From Facklamia languida CCUG 37842 (GTDB taxonomy: Bacteria; Bacillota; Bacilli; Lactobacillales; Aerococcaceae): a DNA stretch of 64,000 bases. Below the pieces are notes generated by a model that saw nothing but the letters and a program-made list of their open reading frames with translations, was not told where the DNA came from and did no database searches. Made by a program: the position numbers and the translations under genes. The stretch lies in NCBI RefSeq assembly GCF_000245795.1, contig NZ_JH601133.1, positions 303,066 through 367,065 of the forward strand, written 5' to 3'. Numbering within the stretch: the stretch's first letter is position 1; every line of letters begins with the position of its first letter. Positions 26,313 to 33,242 of the stretch are shown in pieces.

Positions 26313-27164
26313 TTAATCGAGCACCATTACCGCTCCCCCGAGCGCTAAAGGCCCTGCATGAACTCCCAACACAGGGGTTAAATCCGTCACATAATAAGCA
26401 GACGCTCCTTGAATTTCTTGATCAAGGTCTGCCTCGAGCTGCTTGAGCTCTTGTGAATTTGCTGATCCAAAAAGAGCCATTATATACTTTTGATGGCCCC
26501 GAATTTGTTCTTGCAGGGTCGACTTCAAGAGCTGGTAAGACCTTTTCCGTCCACGCGTCTTCTTGACAATGGTAATTTCTCCTTCTTTTAAGGTCAAGAG
26601 CGGATTAATGTTCAATAATGTTCCCAGGAGCGACTGGTATTTATTCAGCCGGCCACCTTTAATCACATATTTCAAAGTTCGAAAGACCGCAAAAACACGC
26701 ATCTGATGGTGGACTCTTTCGAGTTCCGCCACTATTTTGTTAAGAGAGTGACCTTGATTACGTAATTCCGCAGCATAGAGGGTGAAAAGCCCACTCGCAA
26801 TCGCAATATGGTCTGTCTCAAAAATAGTCAACGGAATCGTGTCACCATTGGATTTAAGAATTTCATAGAGTTGACGCATGCCTGTTAATTTACTAGATGA
26901 AGTGATCACCAAGGCCTGGTCATACCCTTGCTCCTGAACTTTTGCCAGGCAATCCATCACATCTTGAACCGGTGGAACAGCCGTTAATAATTCCCGAGCA
27001 GATTCCATCTCTTGATAAAAGACTTGAGAAGTCAGATCCACCTGGTCACGATAGACCTGATCATCCATTTGAACAATATAGGGAACGATCTCAATGTTCA
27101 TCCTTCTCCCCATTTCAAGTGTTAAATCCTGAGTCGTATCGGCAATAATCGCTAATTTATTCAT
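26313..27164 (-). CDS. DegV family fatty-acid-binding protein
   Basis: The 283-residue protein has the DegV two-domain fold. KLAIIADTTQDLTLEMGRRM opens it, ITSSSKLTGMRQ holds the fatty-acid head-group loop, and TDLTPVLGVHAGPLALGG closes it. Some DegV (FakB) proteins present fatty acids to the kinase FakA; no fakA is nearby. Three ATG codons stand in a row; GAGGA spacing favours the third. It overlaps the DUF1836 gene start-to-end, so they are co-transcribed. Confidence 0.9.
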   Translation of the reverse strand: MNKLAIIADTTQDLTLEMGRRMNIEIVPYIVQMDDQVYRDQVDLTSQVFYQEMESARELLTAVPPVQDVMDCLAKVQEQGYDQALVITSSSKLTGMRQLYEILKSNGDTIPLTIFETDHIAIASGLFTLYAAELRNQGHSLNKIVAELERVHHQMRVFAVFRTLKYVIKGGRLNKYQSLLGTLLNINPLLTLKEGEITIVKKTRGRKRSYQLLKSTLQEQIRGHQKYIMALFGSANSQELKQLEADLDQEIQGASAYYVTDLTPVLGVHAGPLALGGAVMVLD

Positions 27165-27690
27165 CATCATTCCTCATTTCTTGGTAACCCCCTTGATCAA
27201 TCATCATTTGAGCCAAAAGCTTATAGGCAAACGCATAGGAAACAGCCAATAATCCCCGACGACTATCTTCCAAAGGGGCTAGGTTCTTTTGTTGGGGTTC
27301 CGAGTTATTAATCGAACTAAAGACTTGGTAGATGGTATCATTCATGATCTTGACAAAGTGATTATATTGATCAGCTAGACTTCCATGCCTCAGCTGCAAG
27401 TCCATGCCCTCTTTAACTTGATCAATCGTTAAGACCTGCTTGAAAATCGAGATAATGATCAACTGGGCGAGATGGTCTCGCGTATACTTACGACCTTGCG
27501 GTCGAGTAAGAAAGCCCCACTTCACATAATTTTGAATCATCGTAGAAGTGATTAGGGGGCCATGATGGCTAATCGCTTGTAGTGCCTGGTTCAAATAGTC
27601 CACGACCTCATGATTGAACAGTGGGTCTGGTGGTAATTCCTGCCAACTTGGACAGGAGAAGCACAAAACCTCTCGAATAGTCATAGGCAT
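27157..27690 (-). CDS. DUF1836 protein with MerR-like DNA-binding domain
   Basis: The protein is 177 residues from the ATG at 27688-27690, which follows GGGAGGAAC at good spacing; the longer frame upstream lacks a ribosome site. LITSTMIQNYVKWGFLTRPQ and GRKYTRDHLAQLIIISIFKQ form a winged-helix segment typical of DUF1836. DUF1836 genes are often next to degV, as here (8-base overlap). A regulatory role is inferred; the target is unknown. Confidence 0.82.
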   Translation of the reverse strand: MPMTIREVLCFSCPSWQELPPDPLFNHEVVDYLNQALQAISHHGPLITSTMIQNYVKWGFLTRPQGRKYTRDHLAQLIIISIFKQVLTIDQVKEGMDLQLRHGSLADQYNHFVKIMNDTIYQVFSSINNSEPQQKNLAPLEDSRRGLLAVSYAFAYKLLAQMMIDQGGYQEMRNDDE

Positions 27691-27922
27691 TAAAGTTCCT
27701 CCCTTGTATGAAGTGCCACTCCTCTTCACGAGTCAACGGTGTCGATCTCTCCAACTAGACGCGATGGCTGTCCTCCAACCAAGTAGCTAGTCGTGTTTTC
27801 TTTTCAATGATTAGCCTTTATCTAGTTTCGATAACTATATATTATCATGACCGCTCCACTTGTCAAGAGGGACCCATTCAAAATTTAAATCCCTTGGTCT
27901 CTCTTAGTAGAGCCTATAAAAA

Positions 27923-27949
27923 AGGACTAGGCTCACCCAGCCTAGTCCT
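27923..27949 (-). terminator. Terminator after exoA
   Basis: Minus strand AGGACTAGGCT pairs with AGCCTAGTCCT with a 5-base loop, followed by TTTTTTA. The rest of the 27691-27990 gap shows no gene. Confidence 0.9.
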
Positions 27950-27990
27950 AATTCTCATTCTTTATATCCGATCTGAATTCAATCAAAGGT

Positions 27991-28818
27991 CTACAAGTCA
28001 ATCTCAAGTAGGATAGGTGTATGATCTTGGCGGTCACCCGAGTCGATCATCTCACTGCGCTTAATAGCATCCTTCAACCGTTCACTGACTAAGAAGTAGT
28101 CAATCCTCCAACCTGAATTGTTAATTTTACTGGTTCGAACCCGTTGGGCCCACCAAGTATAGACCCCTTCGACCGAACCATGAAGATGACGAAAAGTATC
28201 GACAAAGCCCCGACTCAATAAGTGGGTAAATCCTTGGCGCTCTTCATCCGTAAAGCCAGCTGAGAAATGATTATTGGCTGGATGAGCCAGGTCAATTTCT
28301 TCATGGGCCACATTAAAATCTCCCATTGCAATGACAGGTTTTTGCTTATCTAAAGTCGCTAGATAATCTGCATACTTCAAGTCCCAAGCTTGGCGTTCTT
28401 CTAATCGGCCAAGTTGACTCCCCGCATTCGGCGTATAGACATTCGTCAGGAAGCAGTTGTCTAATTCTAAAGTGATAATCCGCCCTTCGGAATCCATTGG
28501 CTCGGGCCCATCGATCTCGGGCTTGGTCACGATCGCATCAATTCCTTCCTTATAAAGGAACATGGTGCCAGCATACCCCTTTCGTGCAACCCCGTGAGAA
28601 GAATGCCAGACAACGTGATGATGAGGAAATCTTTGAGCCAAGATCTCCTGGTGCTTTGAACTAGGACCTGCTTCCCTCAATTTAGTCTCTTGAATGGCTA
28701 ACACATCGGGATCGAGTGCCATTATCTTATCCAAGACGCTCTGTGACATCTTAGCCCGGTTCGAATCACTGGTTAAGGCCGCATTTAAAGAGTCAATATT
28801 CCAAGAAATAATTAACAT
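27991..28818 (-). CDS. exoA: Exodeoxyribonuclease III ExoA
   Basis: The 275-residue enzyme is an AP endonuclease / 3'-5' exonuclease of the Mg-dependent EEP family used in base excision repair. The motifs are in order: MLIISWNIDSLNAAL, LAIQETKL with the metal Glu, TNVYTPNAG, MGDFNVAHEEIDLAHP, GWRIDYFLVSERL and DHTPILLEID with the catalytic His. Length is normal. It is a single gene with its own terminator. Confidence 0.94.
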   Translation of the reverse strand: MLIISWNIDSLNAALTSDSNRAKMSQSVLDKIMALDPDVLAIQETKLREAGPSSKHQEILAQRFPHHHVVWHSSHGVARKGYAGTMFLYKEGIDAIVTKPEIDGPEPMDSEGRIITLELDNCFLTNVYTPNAGSQLGRLEERQAWDLKYADYLATLDKQKPVIAMGDFNVAHEEIDLAHPANNHFSAGFTDEERQGFTHLLSRGFVDTFRHLHGSVEGVYTWWAQRVRTSKINNSGWRIDYFLVSERLKDAIKRSEMIDSGDRQDHTPILLEIDL

Positions 28819-28876
28819 AATCGTCTCCTTTTGGTCTGTAATCTCCCTCTATTCTACCATATATTAAGCTTCTGAC

Positions 28877-30226
28877 CTAGGCTTCCTGACCTTGTTCAAG
28901 TCTTATTAGGCGTCGGCGCTCTTTAGTAAAGGCGGGAACTAGGATAAGGACCGCACCTAGCCAAGCCATGGGATTTGAGATAACAGTCCCAGGAAATCCA
29001 ATTAAAGGAGTCAAAACAAAGGCCGCAATAATCCGCATTGCCAATTCAGATAATCCTGCCAAGGTGGGAGACAAACTATCATTCAGGCCTTGTTGGGTAT
29101 ACCGTAAAACAAAGAGGGTGGCCAATAAACCATAGAAAGGACCCGTCAAACGGAAGAAGGTCGTCCCATAAAAACGCAGAGTCTCTCCTGCAGCTTGGTC
29201 TCCAAAAATAGTCGTGAAAGTCCCACCATATATAATTAAGATCACCCCAAAGATGACTGCCGTCGTAATTGATAAGATCAAGGTCTGCTTGACGCCTTGG
29301 AGGATTCTTTGATACTGCTGAGCACCATAGTTCTGGGCGACAAAGGTCGCCGTAGCGATTCCAAATGACATTAGAACTTGGATCACTAGCTGGTCAATTG
29401 TTACGGAAGCTGAGTAACCCGCTACGGCATCTGAGCCTAAGCGATTTAAAGCCATGGTAATGGATACTGACCCAATCGCAATAATTGAGGATTGAAAGCC
29501 CATGGGAAAGCCGAGTCGACAGTGAAATAGGAATTCAGATTTAATAAAGTCAAACTCTTTGGGATGGACCTGCAAAACATAGATATCCTGGTGAATCACC
29601 CACCAACAGATCCCTGTCGCAATTGCTTGAGCTAAGATGGTTGCATAAGCAGCCCCTGCTACTCCCAAGTCAAAGGTCACTATAAAAAGATAGTCCAAAC
29701 CAATATTTAGTATGATCGCAACGATCAAAGCCTTAACCGGAGTCTGACTATCCCCGACCGACCGCAAGAGATTACTCACCATATTATAGAGAACGGTGAC
29801 GATCATCCCCGAAAAAATGATGATCATATATTGATAGGCATAGGGGAAAATCGTCGCAGGCGTCTTCAAAAAAGCTAAGATATCCCTTAGAAAAAAAGTT
29901 GAAGCGATGGTTAAAACAAGTGTCACACTGAAAGCCAATAAAATATTGAGCCCAATGCTACGCTTAACCTTCATATAGTCCTTAGCGCCAAAAGCTTGGG
30001 CCAGTGGAATCGCGGTCCCACCCGTAAAGCCTTGGGCAAAACCAATCACAAAGAAAGATAGAGGGCCTGCGACTCCGATGCCTGCTAGAGCCTCTAGTCC
30101 GATCGTACGTCCAACAATAAAGGTATCCACCATACTGTATAAGAGCTGAAATAAATTACCAATAATCAAAGGAACCGAGAAACGAATGATCTTCTTAATC
30201 GGAGAGCCTACTGTCATATCATTCAT
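28877..30226 (-). CDS. MATE family efflux transporter
   Basis: The 449-residue protein has twelve membrane helices in two halves. The first half contains KIIRFSVPLIIGNLFQLLYS and MVDTFIVGRTIGLEALAGIG, classic for MATE proteins. It would export cationic drugs or metabolites by sodium or proton antiport. Substrate unknown. It is distinct from the second MATE gene at 44722. The downstream boundary is the AT-rich island. Confidence 0.92.
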   Translation of the reverse strand: MNDMTVGSPIKKIIRFSVPLIIGNLFQLLYSMVDTFIVGRTIGLEALAGIGVAGPLSFFVIGFAQGFTGGTAIPLAQAFGAKDYMKVKRSIGLNILLAFSVTLVLTIASTFFLRDILAFLKTPATIFPYAYQYMIIIFSGMIVTVLYNMVSNLLRSVGDSQTPVKALIVAIILNIGLDYLFIVTFDLGVAGAAYATILAQAIATGICWWVIHQDIYVLQVHPKEFDFIKSEFLFHCRLGFPMGFQSSIIAIGSVSITMALNRLGSDAVAGYSASVTIDQLVIQVLMSFGIATATFVAQNYGAQQYQRILQGVKQTLILSITTAVIFGVILIIYGGTFTTIFGDQAAGETLRFYGTTFFRLTGPFYGLLATLFVLRYTQQGLNDSLSPTLAGLSELAMRIIAAFVLTPLIGFPGTVISNPMAWLGAVLILVPAFTKERRRLIRLEQGQEA

Positions 30227-30449
30227 TTAATCACCTCCTTAATAATGAACTTGGACAGTATAGTGTAAATAAAAAAGATCTTCAAGACTCTATTCACTCT
30301 TTTCATTCATTCACTTTCAATAGAAAAGATAAAGCAATTCCGTCCAAGAATCCTTTACTAGTCAAGATACATTTGGATCACCTAAGCCTTTCTATCAGTT
30401 TTCAATGGTTTCAAGATAGGCTCACCTCCTTTAATTTTGTGCATAAAAA

Positions 30450-30476
30450 TAGCACCCCTCAAATGAGTGAGTGCTA
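30450..30476 (-). terminator. Terminator overlapping the stop of the Sm-like gene
   Basis: Minus strand TAGCACT, inner CTCA/TGAG, then GTGCTA followed by TTTTTATG. The stop codon of the small gene at 30474 lies in the upstream arm. The rest of the gap 30227-30449 shows no gene. Confidence 0.75.
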
Positions 30477-30692
30477 GTTTTCAAATTCTACTCGTTCGAC
30501 GTCTTTTTCAAGAACTAGACGTCCAATTGAATCGTCTCCGTTTACATCGAGTACAAAACCGTCTCCAATGTCGTTATCTTCAATATCATCAAAATCTAAA
30601 AACTTTCCTGTTTCTGTAGTTCCATCTTTCATGCTCAGAATAATCTTTTTACCTAGACATTTCTTAGTAAAGTAATCATACGCTCTAACCAT
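30474..30692 (-). CDS. Small Sm-like protein, flanking the plasmid insertion
   Basis: The 72-residue protein runs from MVRAYDYFTKKCLGKK to VERVEFEN. It contains GKKIILSMKDGTTETGKFLD and then an acidic turn, a pattern like a short Sm/LSm beta barrel. The ATG at 30690-30692 has AGAGGTG upstream, but that ribosome site belongs to the inserted plasmid; before insertion the site would have been different. It reads in the same frame as the truncated rep, so a Rep-Sm chimera of 148 residues (30474-30920) is also possible. Function unknown; an immunity-type role for the gene it once followed is only a guess. Confidence 0.6.
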   Translation of the reverse strand: MVRAYDYFTKKCLGKKIILSMKDGTTETGKFLDFDDIEDNDIGDGFVLDVNGDDSIGRLVLEKDVERVEFEN

Positions 30693-30699
30693 TTGTTCA
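30691..30699. repeat. Left copy of the 9-bp junction repeat
   Basis: ATTTGTTCA; identical to 32558-32566. The plasmid interior starts at 30700. Confidence 0.9.
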
Positions 30700-30920
30700 C
30701 CTCTTTCATACATCACCAAAATATGATGATGTGCTTTTTTTATCTTACCTTCTGCATCTTTATCTTTATCATGTAGTGGAGAGACTACAAATTGAATATG
30801 CAGCTCCTTTAAATACTCTAACCAATCAATCTTTGCTGATTCTGGATATAATACAAATGTCCAATTACGACCTCTTGAATTTTTCTTATTTCCTGTTTCT
30901 TTTATTACATTTTCGCTCAT
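30691..30920 (-). pseudogene. repB: Rep initiator (RepB, Rep_2 family), N-terminal part
   Basis: The first 76 residues of a pMV158/pLS1-type initiator remain. SRGRNWTFVLYPES is near residue 15, SPLHDKDKDAEGKIKKAHHH near 47-66 holds the HUH metal-binding histidines. The frame leaves rep at the 9-bp repeat and enters the Sm-like gene. The catalytic tyrosine region is on the other end of the element. No good ribosome site precedes the ATG, as is known for repB of pMV158. The gene cannot make a working initiator in this state. Confidence 0.88.
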
Positions 30921-30934
30921 GTTATAATAACGGT

Positions 30935-30997
30935 GCTAATACATTTAACAAAAGTTAGTCCTAGGATAGTCAGCATGCCAGTGCTGTCTATCTTTTT
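30935..30997 (+). ncRNA. Putative antisense copy-control RNA (RNA II-like)
   Basis: An extended -10 TGTTATAAT (TATAAT at 30923-30928) on the plus strand would start transcription near 30935, opposite the copG-rep gap. It ends at a hairpin, GATAGTCAGCA (30966-30976) with TGCTGTCTATC, followed by TTTTTTG. The size, about 60 bases, and the place match RNA II of pMV158, which blocks repB translation. Expression was not tested. Confidence 0.7.
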
Positions 30998-31000
30998 TGT

Positions 31001-31168
31001 TTAAAATGCACCGTATTCCTCCTTTGCATATTTTTTAATTAGAATACCGGTTGCATCTGATTTGCTAATATTATATTTTTCTTTGATTCGATTTAATATC
31101 TCATTTTCTTCTGTCGTTAATCTTAAAGTAACAGCGACTTTCTTCTCTTCTTTTCTATCCACAACCAT
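31001..31168 (-). CDS. copG: CopG-like ribbon-helix-helix repressor
   Basis: The 55-residue protein is MVVDRKEEKKVAVTLRLTTE followed by ENEILNRIKEKYNISKSDAT and an ILIKKYAKEEYGAF end. The beta strand VAVTLRL and two helices fit the ribbon-helix-helix fold of CopG, the plasmid copy-number repressor (45 residues in pMV158). GGAGGG stands before the ATG. It lies directly upstream of rep and downstream of the double-strand origin, the same order as in pMV158. It would repress the copG-rep promoter. Confidence 0.85.
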   Translation of the reverse strand: MVVDRKEEKKVAVTLRLTTEENEILNRIKEKYNISKSDATGILIKKYAKEEYGAF

Positions 31169-31215
31169 CACCGTCCCTCCTAATAGCGTTTTTTCACCTT
31201 AACATAAAAAATGTC

Positions 31216-31231
31216 ATTTTAACATTAAAAT
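31216..31231. promoter_or_regulatory. Putative CopG operator over the copG-rep -10 box
   Basis: ATTTTAACATTAAAAT has perfect 7-bp arms. On the minus strand it contains TGTTAAAAT, an extended -10-like box, about 50 bases before copG. Repressor binding here would block the promoter. Confidence 0.6.
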
Positions 31232-31265
31232 CAGGATATTTATTTATTTGATTGGACAATGGACA

Positions 31266-31293
31266 CCTAGGGGGGGCGTAGTACCCCCCTAGG
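31266..31293 (-). other. Double-strand origin of replication (dso) with Rep nick site
   Basis: On the minus strand CCTAGGGGGG and CCCCCCCTAGG form a hairpin that displays TACTACG (31277-31283) in the loop. TACTACG is the nick sequence of pMV158-family initiators, cut after the G, that is between 31277 and 31276. Its place upstream of copG matches the family. Confidence 0.9.
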
Positions 31294-31322
31294 AAGTGGC
31301 CCTATTTTCCATCCAATCCCCA

Positions 31323-31346
31323 CAAAAAATGCCCCTTTAAAGGGGC
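31323..31346 (-). terminator. Terminator after the plasmid acetyltransferase gene
   Basis: GCCCCTTTAAAGGGGC (31331-31346) is a perfect palindrome; on the minus strand it is followed by ATTTTTTG. Confidence 0.8.
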
Positions 31347-31370
31347 TCAAATTATTAAACTAAAATCATA

Positions 31371-31904
31371 TTATTTTTTAAATTCAGATTCAAGTAATCC
31401 CATTTGAACAACATCATGATATTCACCATTTCTAAAAATACTCTCTCTACTTCTGCCTTCTTCTCTAAATCCTATTTTCTTATACAGACCAATGGCTCTT
31501 TCATTAAATGAAAACACATTAAGAAAAACCCTATGCATGTTCATTTCTTTAAATGCAAAATCTAGTAAAAGTTCTGTCGCTATCCGTCCATATCCTTTGC
31601 CCCAAAACTCTTTATTTCCAAGGTCTATTATAATTTCACAATTTCTATTCTTATAATCAATGTTTGTTAGAGAAACAATGCCCACTTCAATATTTTCTGC
31701 TTTATCCATAATGATATATCCTTCACTCCCACTAGAAGAAAGGATGACATTATCAAAAAAATCTTTAGTTTCATCGTAAGTATAAACATTCAAAAATGGA
31801 CTAGTTGTTTTCATAACATCAATATCATTTCTCCACTTATGGTACATATCTACATCATCGGATCTCACTTTTCTTAGGTATAACTTTTCATCTTCAAATA
31901 ACAT
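31371..31904 (-). CDS. GNAT acetyltransferase carried by the plasmid
   Basis: The 177-residue protein is of the RimJ/RimL-like GNAT type. LYLRKVRSDDVDMYHKWRND opens it, the acetyl-CoA loop is in EFWGKGYGRIATELLLDFAF, and NVFSFNERAIGLYKKIGF is the C-terminal signature. It is the only cargo gene of the plasmid and is much richer in A and T than the chromosome genes nearby. Relatives acetylate polyamines, antibiotics or protein ends; the substrate cannot be told. Confidence 0.85.
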   Translation of the reverse strand: MLFEDEKLYLRKVRSDDVDMYHKWRNDIDVMKTTSPFLNVYTYDETKDFFDNVILSSSGSEGYIIMDKAENIEVGIVSLTNIDYKNRNCEIIIDLGNKEFWGKGYGRIATELLLDFAFKEMNMHRVFLNVFSFNERAIGLYKKIGFREEGRSRESIFRNGEYHDVVQMGLLESEFKK

Positions 31905-32010
31905 TTAAATCCTCCTATATGTCTTTATCAATCTAACTTATTTAAAAGGCTTATTATATTCAACCCATGTCTATCTTAAATATTTTTATATTTATTCCAA
32001 TTTCCTTTTA

Positions 32011-32106
32011 TGAGCCTGATGCGCTGCGACCCTAAAAACCCTAAGCTTTGTGGCGGTTCTAGTAGAACCACCACGAGCAAGCTTATTTTAGGGTCTGTCA
32101 GGCTCA
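32011..32106. other. Probable single-strand origin (sso): long imperfect hairpin
   Basis: Three nested pairings form one structure: TGAGCCTGA (32011-32019) with TCAGGCTCA (32098-32106), GACCCTAAAA with TTTTAGGGTC, and GGTTCT with AGAACC at the tip. Such a long non-coding stem-loop on a rolling-circle plasmid usually primes lagging-strand synthesis. I could not match it to a named sso class. Confidence 0.6.
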
Positions 32107-32196
32107 AAAAGTTTTCTCGGCATAAAAGTACCTCTACAGCTCTAAATCGTTACTCCTAGTCTTCTTAGTGTCTTGTGACACTCTTAAATTCAAAAT

Positions 32197-32566
32197 CTAT
32201 CGTTCAGACTTATGTCGATTTGACTTAATATACTCTTGAATAACATACGCAGAGTTATCACATAAAAGCGGAAACCAATCATCAAATTTAAACTTCATTG
32301 CATAATCCATTAAACTCTTAAATTCTATAATGCCTTGTTCATCAATGAACTCAATCATTTCTTTAATCAATTTGTATCTGTCTGTTGTTGTTTTCTTTAA
32401 TAATTCATCTACATCCACACCACCATAAACTATCATATCTTCTTTTTGATATTTAAATTTATCCGGGTCATCCATGTGAAGCATATATCTAACAAGACCT
32501 TTAACACTTCCTGCAATTTGTGGAATAGTTGCGTTCAGATTTTCTGTTATTTCTTTAATTTGTTCA
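32197..32566 (-). pseudogene. repB: Rep initiator (RepB), C-terminal part
   Basis: From the 9-bp repeat the frame reads EQIKEITENLNATIPQIAGS, then VKGLVRYMLHMDDPDKFKYQ and ends YIKSNRHKSER. RYMLHMDDP corresponds to the catalytic-tyrosine region of pMV158 RepB. There is no start codon for the full piece, only an ATG at 32484 inside it. Together with 30691-30920 it makes a complete initiator of about 200 residues. Confidence 0.88.
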
Positions 32567-33143
32567 TATTATTAGGGACTCCATGCAACCCCTGCTTACC
32601 TTGATGTATTTTAATTCTATCGGCTTTTTCAGGTCTTTCATTGGGAATTAAAACATCTCCATCGAAACCGCCTACATCTATATATTGATAATCATTAAAA
32701 ATACTTCTCATATTAATCTCGTTCAACATACATCTGTGAAGTTCAGTTTCAGAAACGTTCTTAAAATAACTAGGAGGCGTTTTTCCCTTACTTAAATCTC
32801 TTTCAACACGTTCCTTATAATCTTTAGTTCCATAGATGTGCTGCTTCTGCTTTTCCTCTTTCAACTGCAACCTCTTGCCTAGCTCTTCATGATCCGCCAT
32901 AACTTTCTTAATCCGTTTCAAGTCATGGCTCGTTAAATCTTTAAACTGATCTTCTATAATTTTCTCGGTGAGATGATCGTTAAACTTATTATACCTCTTT
33001 TTAAAGTCTTTAACCAATCCATCTTTGACCTGACTTAGTTGATTTAATAATTGTCCGTGTATAAACGTCTGCTTTCCACCGTCTACAACCCTGTCTGTAA
33101 AGCCGAAAAAAACTTTATCAAACCCGCGCCAAAAATCCGAACA
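32547..33143 (-). pseudogene. Fragment of an unrecognised charged protein, cut by the plasmid
   Basis: The frame is open from 33143 with no stop (FWRGFDKVFFGFTDRVVDGG), and a TTG at 33015-33017 is the first usable start. The middle is Lys/Glu-rich and helical. The end, KADRIKIHQGKQGLHGVPNN, runs through the 9-bp repeat into plasmid DNA and stops at 32547. Without the plasmid the frame would read on NMNKWLERMITLLRN and stop inside the Sm-like gene. The Gly-Lys-Gln...His-Gly pattern recalls some phage-head or polymorphic-toxin C-termini, but I cannot assign it. The 5' end is also missing. Confidence 0.6.
32558..32566. repeat. Right copy of the 9-bp junction repeat
   Basis: ATTTGTTCA; identical to 30691-30699. 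Confidence 0.9.
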
Positions 33144-33242
33144 TTAAGAATAATTATTTTTCTTTTATTCGAATATTGGTCGCCTTCTGAAAGTTTGTGA
33201 CCTATAATGAGCTTGTTATGATCTAATTCGATGGAGGTTCTT

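Larger units (their letters stand above)
30691..32566. mobile_element. Integrated pMV158-family rolling-circle plasmid, 1,867 bp
   Basis: The element is bounded by two copies of ATTTGTTCA (30691-30699 and 32558-32566). Joining the ends at this repeat gives a circle of 1,867 bp in which rep is one intact frame: HHHILVMYERGEQ continues into IKEITENLNATIPQ. Removing it rejoins the outer sequence. Inside, on the minus strand from the right end, are the rep 3' part, a long hairpin (likely single-strand origin), an acetyltransferase, the double-strand origin with TACTACG, copG and the rep 5' part. The sharp ends and open frame argue for recent integration by 9-bp homology. Confidence 0.9.

Noticed and set aside
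30474..30920. A genuine 148-residue Rep protein
   Set aside because: Only residues 1-76 are Rep; the rest is the flanking Sm-like gene joined by the insertion. Circular closure gives the true rep.
31371..31904. Known resistance gene (streptothricin or similar acetyltransferase)
   Set aside because: It is a general RimJ/RimL-like GNAT; no motif specific to a resistance enzyme could be recognised.
33144..33242. Purine riboswitch before the PbuG-type permease
   Set aside because: There is a TATAAT-like string, but neither the paired loops nor the conserved core bases of the purine aptamer can be found; the upstream DNA is island debris.
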